From Bifidobacterium tissieri (GTDB lineage: Bacteria > Actinomycetota > Actinomycetes > Actinomycetales > Bifidobacteriaceae), in NCBI RefSeq assembly GCF_002259645.1, contig NZ_MWWV01000009.1, forward strand, positions 124,001 to 188,000: a stretch of 64,000 bases of DNA. Direction: 5' to 3'. The notes beneath the pieces were generated by a model. The model saw only the letters and a list, made by a program, of their open reading frames with translations, was not told the DNA's origin and made no database searches. The position numbers and the translations under genes were made by a program. Position 1 is the first letter of the stretch. Each line of letters starts with the position of its first letter. This document shows positions 36,989 to 42,995 of this stretch, in pieces.

Positions 36989-38233
36989 ACTTTTACAATT
37001 CACCTCGCATCGCCTGATTCAGGCCCTTATGCCGTGAACGAAGGGCGTGGATCATGAGCCAAAACGAGGTGAGTGGACCATGGACAGAGTATGCCGCATC
37101 CCACTTCAGGGGTCTCCGACACCGGCGGACGGGCGAAACCACCCGGCTGAAATGTTAGAAGTCACAACCAGAAACGGCGAACATTGGCCTCATCTGGCCG
37201 GAAAAACGCCCGAAAAGCACCCAGAAACGTTGCAATTTCAATTTTTCCCCACTCTTCCCATTTATCCCACGTATATCCCACCTTCTAATCGTTGCAATTT
37301 CAATCTTTCTCATTTATCTCACCATTTTGTAAGAGTCCAATAAATATAACAAATTACATGTTCGTTTTTATCGTCCTGTATCCACCGAAGAGGCACCAGA
37401 GTGACAAGCCGTCGCATGAAGCAAGCGACCCAGCGAAGCGGTCGCGCGGTAGCGCCCTTGGGGTCTCGGGGAGCTTGCTCCCTGAGCGGGGTGCGGGGCG
37501 GAGTCCCGGAGAAGAAACCGCCGTCATTTTCCGTAGAAGACGAGGCTCCAAAGGTTCGATCGCAGACCGTGCCCGTCGCTGCGAGACGCCATCGTCCCGC
37601 ATACGCCACCGATGCCCCTGAAACCGTGGCAGCCAGCCGTCCAGGACCATCCATTCATTCGCATTGACGAAGCCAATGCGAGCAAGACCAAGGAGCCGCA
37701 GTCCAGCAGGAAGATTCGCGACCGCAGCGCTCCCGGGATCCATCGAGGGCAGCCCATTGCGCATCCACACGATCACGCGGCCATCGGAAGATGCGTGATG
37801 GGCGGATTCATTGACCGATGCAAGGTCACTGCCGACGGGAAGAGCAGCATCGTCAAACGACCGGACAAGCACGATGATGATCCGCGCCACATCGTGGGCC
37901 TTGCAGGAAGGGGCATCCGCGAGAACATGGCGACCCAGGACATCGTGGACAGTCCACCCCACACGATGAACCCAGCAGCCGAACGATTGTCCCGAGATCT
38001 GGAAGGCGTCAGAACAATCGGGGCCCCTCTCGGACGGTCCTTTGCTTTCCAAACCCGATACGAGCCAGCCGGACGACAATCGATCACGCTGACGCAGCGA
38101 TACGGGCGGGCGCCTGATCGCATCAGCGCAATCAGGACCGAACGACGGGAGGGCGGACATGCACGACGACAATCACGAGATCCAGAACGAGATGCCAGGA
38201 AAACGAAGGCCCGTTTCGGGAGTAGCAAGCATA
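36989..38233. other. Left end of element; no confident gene
   Basis: About 1.2 kb with no convincing coding region. An AT-rich part (37200-37400) contains half of a long inverted repeat. From 37415 to 37515 short GC-rich inverted words occur (GAGCTTGCTC, GGGGCGGAGTCCC), as in mobilisation regions. A plus-strand frame at 37612-38301 has somewhat high third-position GC and a protein-like start (MPLKPWQPAVQDHPFIR) but no ribosome site, runs into the oriT-like palindromes, and resembles nothing I know. It could be the remains of a gene. Confidence 0.4.
37234..37322. repeat. Inverted repeat with 41040-41143 (left copy)
   Basis: CGTTGCAATTTCAATTTTTC, then TCTTCCCATTTATCCCAC and a second CGTTGCAATTTCAA, is matched in inverted orientation by 41040-41143. 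The shared order of words makes chance unlikely. Confidence 0.65.
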
Positions 38234-38300
38234 GCAAGTGTACGTACACTTGCCGCTTGCCCGCCGCAGGCGGGCCAGACCGGGAGACCCGGACCCCATA
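38234..38300 (+). other. oriT-like region upstream of mobC
   Basis: A perfect 20-bp palindrome GCAAGTGTACGTACACTTGC (38234-38253) is followed by a GCCCGCC-GCA-GGCGGGC hairpin (38259-38275) and CCGGGAGACCCGG. Inverted repeats of this type directly before mobC fit a transfer origin with a nic site nearby. No relaxase gene is in the element. Confidence 0.5.
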
Positions 38301-38355
38301 GTCGGCGGAGCCTCCGGACGACGACGAAGCCGCGTGGAACGACGAGGAGCGACGC

Positions 38356-38730
38356 GTGAACTGGGTTGGGGGACGACGCCGGAACGTCCGCCGCACGGTC
38401 ACGTTCACGCCCGAGGAATGGGCCACCGTGACCGAGACATACGAGCTGTGGGCGCGCGGACGCGGGGCCTCCGCGCAGTTCGGCAGGTTCGCCCGGGAGA
38501 TGCTCACCGACGGATCCGTGCGCGTCGTGGAGACCACCTGGGACCCCGAACAGGTCCTGCGACAGCTGCGTCCCATCGGCGTGAACGTCAACCAGATCGC
38601 CCGCCGCGTCAACGAGGGCGACCTGCCGACCATGCTCGCCGTGGCCGACCTGCGCGCCGAGGTCAACCGCCTGACCGACGTGATCGGCCGCATGTGCGAC
38701 GACTACCGGACCACCGTCCGCAAGGCGTAG
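38356..38730 (+). CDS. MobC-like mobilisation (relaxosome) protein
   Basis: The 124-residue protein starts at a GTG with GAGGAG six bases upstream. The front, RRNVRRTVTFTPEEWATVTETYELW, looks like a ribbon-helix-helix DNA-binding fold. The back, LRQLRPIGVNVNQIARRVNEG followed by a helix, is the classic MobC signature (RxxGxNxNQIAR). MobC opens oriT for a relaxase. Usually a relaxase gene overlaps its end, but here the next gene is the opposed integrase, so the relaxase has been lost or is supplied in trans. Confidence 0.88.
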   Translation: MNWVGGRRRNVRRTVTFTPEEWATVTETYELWARGRGASAQFGRFAREMLTDGSVRVVETTWDPEQVLRQLRPIGVNVNQIARRVNEGDLPTMLAVADLRAEVNRLTDVIGRMCDDYRTTVRKA

Positions 38731-38756
38731 ACCACTGTCACCGTCCGCGGCAACGC

Positions 38757-39848
38757 CTAGGAGACATCCTTCGCGATGAACCGGTCCACGCTCTCGGCCA
38801 CGCGATCGACGTCCGAATCGTACAGATCCGCGTATGTGTCCAGCGTGGTCGAGGCGTATTTATGCCCCAGCATTCGCTGCACGTACTTCGGGCTGGCACC
38901 GCTGCTGATGGCGATGCTCGCTGCGGTGTGCCGCAAGTCGTGTATGCGCAACACGGGGACTCCCGACCTCTCCACGGCCGTTGCGAACCACCCACGGTGT
39001 CCCTTGGCTGCGCTCTGCTGGCGCAGATACCCGCCGGATTCGCTGGGAAACAGCAGATCGTCGGGATTCTTGCCCTTGGCCTGCTTCCGCAGCGCGTCGG
39101 CCACCAGATTCGGCATGCCCACCTGCCGAAGGGCATTGCTCTTCGGGGTTCCGGTCCGTACCTCCGAGCCGACCCATGTGGCGCTTCTGCCAACGCTGAT
39201 GCGTTTGTTTTCAAGATCCACGTCCCTGACCAGCAGTCCCGTGGCCTCCCCCCACCGCAGCCCACAGAAGCCCAGAAGCAGTACCAGCGCCCGGTACCGT
39301 CCGCTGGCATCGGCAAGATCCAACAGCTGCCGAGGGGTCAGAGATACCCTTCCCCGGGGCTTCTTCCGGGGAAGCTGGATCTTCGACGTGGGAGCGTTCG
39401 CAATCAGCCGATCCTCAACGGCCATGTCATAGATTCCCTTCATGATGCCGTACGCTCGCAGGACCACGGTCGCCGACCGTCGCTGCGACATGGCCGATAC
39501 CCATGTCTGGATTTCCGAATGTCGGATGCTTTTCAGGCTGCGCTCACCCCACTGTGGTTCAACGTGGACTTTCCACGAGGTCTCCACGCTGCGCAGATAC
39601 GAGGGCTTCCAGATGGCCTTATGACCCTCGATCCACTTCGTGCCGATCACGGATATCGTCACACGGCCAGCACCCGGATCCACGTAGGTGCCGTTTTCCA
39701 CGGCCACTTCGTTCGCGGCCAGATAGGCGCGAGCCTCCTTTTTGGTCCTGAAACCGCGTTTGTGATGCGCGACGTGCTGATCGTCACGGTAGTAAACCTC
39801 GTACCGTCGTTCCTTACGCGCGGTCATGTATGCGAGGACAGACCCCAT
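38757..39848 (-). CDS. Tyrosine site-specific integrase
   Basis: This 363-residue recombinase has an N-terminal arm-binding AP2-like domain (RYEVYYRDDQHVAHHKRGF, TKKEARAYLAANE), a SAM-like core-binding domain and a C-terminal catalytic domain. The catalytic set is visible: Arg in GLRWGEATGL, His-x-x-Arg in RIHDLRHTAAS, and His to Tyr in MLGHKYASTTLDTYADL. Its ATG shares the A of the upstream ATPase stop (TGATG), so translation is coupled. It is the likely agent of integration at the tRNA-Leu 3' end. A longer frame to 39974 overlaps the ATPase and is unlikely. Confidence 0.95.
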   Translation of the reverse strand: MGSVLAYMTARKERRYEVYYRDDQHVAHHKRGFRTKKEARAYLAANEVAVENGTYVDPGAGRVTISVIGTKWIEGHKAIWKPSYLRSVETSWKVHVEPQWGERSLKSIRHSEIQTWVSAMSQRRSATVVLRAYGIMKGIYDMAVEDRLIANAPTSKIQLPRKKPRGRVSLTPRQLLDLADASGRYRALVLLLGFCGLRWGEATGLLVRDVDLENKRISVGRSATWVGSEVRTGTPKSNALRQVGMPNLVADALRKQAKGKNPDDLLFPSESGGYLRQQSAAKGHRGWFATAVERSGVPVLRIHDLRHTAASIAISSGASPKYVQRMLGHKYASTTLDTYADLYDSDVDRVAESVDRFIAKDVS

Positions 39849-40966
39849 CAGCCGTTCCCCTTCTCCGAAGTCGAGCGAGGCCGTGCGGGGGAGTCCACTA
39901 TCGGGTGCCGCTCGGCCCATGCCAGAGCCTCCTCCCTGGGGGTCCATTCCCAAGTGCAGACCGAGTGCGAACATCCGAACCCCGGGGTGCGCACGCCCTT
40001 GATCCCGGCTTTCTTGCGGGCTCGGCCCTGGGCCGAGGGAGACATGCGGTAGCGTTTCAATGCCTCGTTCTTCAGATCGAACGAGTACATGAACCCTCCA
40101 TGCCGGTTCAGGATGCTGGCTAGGGCACCGGCCGCATCGCTCATATCCTCCGGGCTGAGGGACCCGGCGGTGCGTTCAACGCACATGGTCTTGATGGACT
40201 CCCAATCGGCGTCATGCTGCTCTTCAAGCTCCGTGACGACCGGGAAGGCCGAGGACTCCCCCTCTCTGCCGCCAAGCCGGAATCTGAAGGTGGGATGCCC
40301 CGGAACGTCATTGCGCTTCGTAACGTGAAGATAGCAATCGCCATCCTCCCCGTTCCGGACGAAGCTGATCACAACCCGTGACTTGTCCACGAACGCGCTG
40401 GCACCGATCGGTGCCTGTCTGCTGGGCCTGTTCGCCTTGCCGTCATGGTGGATGCCGATGATCTCCACCCCACGTTCCTCGCTCCACCGGTTCAGACGCG
40501 TGATGATTCCGGACACGGGCCCATGCTGGTTCTGGTCGATGGCCCCCATGCATTCGGCCAGGGAGTCCAGCACCAGCATACGAATCCCGTTCTCCTCACA
40601 TCGTTGGCGAAGCTGGTCGAATCGGGTATTCAAGTCAACGACCCCATCCAGATCTCGCTCAGAGTCACCGTTGCGAGTCCGCAGCAGAAACACGTTGGCC
40701 ATATCGGCACCCGCCGCCTCGAGACGACCTCTGGCATTGGCGGCACCCCCTTCGGTAAGCACAAGACCAACCCTCAACGCGCCGACGCAGCCGAGCTCCC
40801 CCCGGGTGGCCAACGCTGCGAGATGAAGGGCCATGCTGCTCTTGCCGGTCTCCCCGTGGCCCGTGAACAGGGTCAGTCCGCAGGCGAACGGCAGCCAGGA
40901 ATTGAGCATGCTGATAGGCCGACCATGGATCTCGGCCAGCGGCGTCGCCTCGATGTCCTTACGCAT
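39848..40966 (-). CDS. AAA-family ATPase, RepA/RadA-like replicative helicase type
   Basis: The 372-residue protein has a Walker A, LFTGHGETGKSSMALHLAAL (near residue 40), and a Walker B, IRMLVLDSLAECMG (near 125). VEIIGIHHDGKANR corresponds to the next RecA-fold strand. This is the AAA_25 or RepA-like fold seen in small plasmids and satellite elements, where it may act as a hexameric helicase. The C-terminal 100 residues, with MSPSAQGRARKKAGIK and a Cys/Trp-rich segment, may bind DNA. The ATG has a near-perfect AAGGAGG. It is the first gene of a two-gene unit with the integrase, suggesting replication after excision. Confidence 0.88.
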   Translation of the reverse strand: MRKDIEATPLAEIHGRPISMLNSWLPFACGLTLFTGHGETGKSSMALHLAALATRGELGCVGALRVGLVLTEGGAANARGRLEAAGADMANVFLLRTRNGDSERDLDGVVDLNTRFDQLRQRCEENGIRMLVLDSLAECMGAIDQNQHGPVSGIITRLNRWSEERGVEIIGIHHDGKANRPSRQAPIGASAFVDKSRVVISFVRNGEDGDCYLHVTKRNDVPGHPTFRFRLGGREGESSAFPVVTELEEQHDADWESIKTMCVERTAGSLSPEDMSDAAGALASILNRHGGFMYSFDLKNEALKRYRMSPSAQGRARKKAGIKGVRTPGFGCSHSVCTWEWTPREEALAWAERHPIVDSPARPRSTSEKGNG

Positions 40967-41039
40967 GGCAGGACCTCCTTCGACCGACAGGCAGGGCAAA
41001 ATCGAACATTGTCAATGTTTGGAAAATTGCCTTACCTCC

Positions 41040-41143
41040 CATAGGTGGGATACATGATGAAAAATTGAAATTCCAAGGCCTAGAGGGTGGGAAAAGTGGT
41101 GGGATAAATGGGAAGAATGGGGAAAAATTGAAATTGCAACGTT
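41040..41143. repeat. Inverted repeat with 37234-37322 (right copy)
   Basis: Contains TTGAAATTGCAACG, GTGGGATAAATGGGAAGA and TTGAAATTCCAAGG, the complement of the left copy in the same order. It lies upstream of the ATPase start. Confidence 0.65.
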
Positions 41144-41265
41144 CTGAGGCCTTTTTCGACCCGATTTTGGTATCCATGGGCATCCAATCCGCCGCAGTCT
41201 CGATGTTAGATATAACAAATCGAACACCGAGACTATACTGGTTGATGAGTTTTATTGACTTACTG

Positions 41266-41301
41266 CGTCCGGGCCTGTTGCAGCAGGCCCGGACGTTTTT
41301 T
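41266..41301 (+). terminator. Rightward intrinsic terminator inside the element
   Basis: CGTCCGGGCCTG-TTGCAG-CAGGCCCGGACG plus TTTTTT is a textbook terminator on the plus strand. No annotated gene is read into it from the left, which hints at a small RNA. Confidence 0.8.
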
Positions 41302-41306
41302 CATGT

Positions 41307-41534
41307 TCAGGCGGAGACGGTCGAGGCGCGCACGCTGTCGGCCAACCATTGATCCACATCCTCCTTCCGATACACCACCATCCTCGCGGACGGCTTGATG
41401 AACCTGGGCCCCTTCCCCGTGTACCGCAACTGGGCGGCACGCCCCCTTGTCATCCCCGGCACATAGGCGCAGAACCCATCGATGTCCATCAGCCCGTTCG
41501 GGGCGTTTCCGTTGGTCTGATCACGTCCGTACAT
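41307..41534 (-). CDS. Excisionase-like small helix-turn-helix protein
   Basis: This 75-residue protein has a MerR/AlpA-type layout: DIDGFCAYVPGMTRGRAAQLRY, then a wing GKGPRFIKPSARMVVYRKEDVDQWLAD, which is the usual excisionase pattern. AAAGGAG lies upstream of the ATG. Such proteins turn an integrase toward excision. It is divergent from the repressor gene, with their promoters sharing a 131-bp gap. Confidence 0.85.
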   Translation of the reverse strand: MYGRDQTNGNAPNGLMDIDGFCAYVPGMTRGRAAQLRYTGKGPRFIKPSARMVVYRKEDVDQWLADSVRASTVSA

Positions 41535-41665
41535 GATTGTCTCCTTTCGGCATTAAATAATCGTACTACATACGTATGATTTTATTAGATAATTTCTTAC
41601 TTTGAAAGTTCTTTTAACGAATTGAAAGTTGCCTGCGATCACATCGACGCTGTTATGATCGTTGT
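41535..41665. promoter_or_regulatory. Divergent promoter/operator region of element
   Basis: Imperfect dyad AATCGTAC/GTATGATT (about 41552-41574) and direct repeats TTGAAAGTT at 41602 and 41622 (20 bp apart) look like repressor sites. TGTTATGAT (41651-41659) is an extended -10 box; the expected start point falls on the repressor ATG at 41666. Confidence 0.6.
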
Positions 41666-42232
41666 ATGACCCATCCTGCCATCGCAGTAAACATCGGCTC
41701 CAACGTCAGCACGCTAAGAAGCCGAAAAGACCTCAGCATGGATATCGTCGTAGCGAAGATGAACCTCATGGGGTATCGATGGACAAGAACGACACTGATA
41801 AACATCGAGCATGGCGATCGAAAACTTCAGGCCACCGAAGCCTACGACCTGCTTACGGCCCTGGGTTACAACCCTCCCGTCGACCTACCCTTGCTGTACA
41901 ACACCGTCGAACAGACGGAAATCGATGACGTCATGGACGAGTGCCAGCGGCGGGCCGTTACGCTTCAGGACAGCTGGAACCAGTATCTCCACTCCTCGCA
42001 ATACGCAGCAGAACGCATCCACAAGCACGAGGAATCAGACGGCATCAGCAAACGGCAGGGCGAGGAGCTGCTGCATCGCCTGAGCTCGTGGGAGGACTCC
42101 CTGAAGGACGCCATTGAGGAAAGACGACCGGAGAACGGAGCGCACCTCATCACCTGGCAGCCATACCGGCACAGAGACGGCAACGCCACGGACAGCGACA
42201 ACAGCCAGAAGCCACCGGTCCAAGAGCAGTAA
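41666..42232 (+). CDS. XRE-type repressor of the element, probably leaderless mRNA
   Basis: This 188-residue protein begins with a helix-turn-helix region: NIGSNVSTLRSRKDLSMDIV, MGYRWTRTTLINIEHGDRKL and AYDLLTALGY match an XRE domain with a slightly lengthened turn. The rest is charged and helical, probably for multimer contacts. There is no ribosome site, and an extended -10 ends seven bases before the ATG. Such leaderless starts are known for phage repressors. It likely keeps excision genes silent. Confidence 0.85.
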   Translation: MTHPAIAVNIGSNVSTLRSRKDLSMDIVVAKMNLMGYRWTRTTLINIEHGDRKLQATEAYDLLTALGYNPPVDLPLLYNTVEQTEIDDVMDECQRRAVTLQDSWNQYLHSSQYAAERIHKHEESDGISKRQGEELLHRLSSWEDSLKDAIEERRPENGAHLITWQPYRHRDGNATDSDNSQKPPVQEQ

Positions 42233-42236
42233 TCCG

Positions 42237-42254
42237 GTGACAAATCGGTGACAG
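42237..42254. other. Candidate integrase arm-type sites (right)
   Basis: GGTGACAAA and GGTGACA lie 11 bp apart, about 105 bp inside attR, in the same orientation as the pair at the left end. Confidence 0.55.
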
Positions 42255-42357
42255 ACATCAGCAAACAACCTCTCAGTCGTGCGATCGACGCTCATCGAGA
42301 ACCAAGCGACCGAACGTCAGCGAATCCTACGTGACCCAAGGTTACGCAATCCAGAGA

Positions 42358-42387
42358 GTTCAACTCCCCCCGCTCGCACGATTGAAA
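42358..42387 (+). other. attR core of integrated element
   Basis: Identical 30-bp copy of the tRNA-Leu 3' end seen at 36874-36903. It is followed by what must be the native tRNA terminator. Confidence 0.9.
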
Positions 42388-42424
42388 CCCCGAACTGTTG
42401 GAATCCCAACGGTTCGGGGTTTTC
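42386..42424 (+). terminator. Native tRNA-Leu terminator, displaced by integration
   Basis: AACCCCGAACTGTTG-GAATCC-CAACGGTTCGGGGTTTT. It has the same GTTGGAAT-type loop as the element's own copy. Confidence 0.8.
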
Positions 42425-42427
42425 TCG

Positions 42428-42667
42428 TATTCATTCCTGACCCATATGTGGCGAACGGGTGCCGGTCCCATACCTATCGTGCTCATCGGACGCATACATA
42501 CGGCAGACAAGCACTGAGGAACAGCCTCCGTGCTCATATGACGCACGCATACGACCAACAAGCACAGAACCGGAGCCACGATGCTTATCGGAGGCACTTG
42601 CGCGCCAAACAAGCACCGGAGCAGCACCACGATGCTTATCGGACGCATACATACGGCGAACAGGCAC
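42428..42667. repeat. Hairpin array 3 (GTGCTCAT type, exact 51-bp period)
   Basis: Four 36-bp units start at 42479, 42530, 42581 and 42632, exactly 51 bp apart. Arms are GTGCTCAT (or ATGCTTAT) and AACAAGCAC, around a GACGCAYRCATACG core. A decayed unit in register at 42428-42463 keeps its right half, GGCGAACGGG. The units are the same family as array 2a, which is 14 kb away. Confidence 0.85.
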
Positions 42668-42762
42668 CGAGCAGTCGGACCGAGGGCACTGGGCGGTCGG
42701 GCCGAGGCACCGAGCATCCCATCGCGCGGGCAACCATCCCCAACGCCCACCTGAGCAAGCAC

Positions 42763-42956
42763 CTATCTCCGAGTTCTGTGCGGATTCGGCCTCTGTGCAG
42801 ACACCTATCTCCGAGTTCTGTGCGTGTGCGACGGCCGATCCCGAGTATGGGCGTTGGAATTCCAATGCTCATACTTTGTGTTTTCGCCTGGGCACGCACA
42901 GAACTCGAAGATTGATGTCCGCAACAACGGAAAAACCGCACAGAACTCGGAGATAG
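42763..42956. repeat. Mirror-symmetric element of four 20-mers
   Basis: CTATCTCCGAGTTCTGTGCG occurs at 42763 and 42805 (42 bp apart). Its complement occurs at 42895 (two changes in an 18-base match) and 42937 (perfect). The centre, TTGGAATTCCAA at 42854-42865, is an exact mirror point for all four. The whole is an inverted repeat of about 194 bp, close to the 3' end of kup. Confidence 0.85.
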
Positions 42957-42995
42957 CAACCTCACCGGCGCAAAACCGGCTATCGACCATCTAGG

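Larger units (their letters stand above)
40967..41306. promoter_or_regulatory. Regulatory gap between ATPase and excisionase-like gene
   Basis: This 340-bp gap contains the right copy of the long inverted repeat (41040-41143) and a rightward strong terminator (41266-41301). TATACT at 41234-41239 could start a short rightward RNA ending at that terminator. The leftward ATPase promoter must be in the left part. Confidence 0.5.
36874..42387. mobile_element. Integrated mobilisable element, 5.5 kb, in tRNA-Leu
   Basis: The element is framed by identical 30-bp att repeats, so the excised circle would be 5,484 bp. Gene order: oriT-like region, mobC (rightward), integrase and AAA ATPase (leftward, coupled), excisionase-like protein (leftward), repressor (rightward). 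Paired GGTGACA boxes inside each end are probable integrase arm sites. It has a mobilisation accessory protein but no relaxase or conjugation genes, so it would depend on a helper. It rebuilds the tRNA 3' end and supplies its own terminator. Confidence 0.9.

Noticed and set aside
37354-38172. Leftward 272-codon frame at the left of the element
   Set aside because: No ribosome site or recognisable domain; third-position GC is lower than in real genes here. Left undecided rather than annotated.
38238-40052. 604-codon rightward frame over the integrase and ATPase
   Set aside because: Arg/Pro-rich antisense shadow of two well-supported leftward genes and, at its start, of oriT and mobC.
25483-42667. 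CRISPR arrays at 25.5, 28.6-29.0 and 42.5 kb
   Set aside because: The repeats are palindromic and diverged, linkers are only 14-17 bp, and no cas gene is in the window; an automatic CRISPR finder might still flag them.
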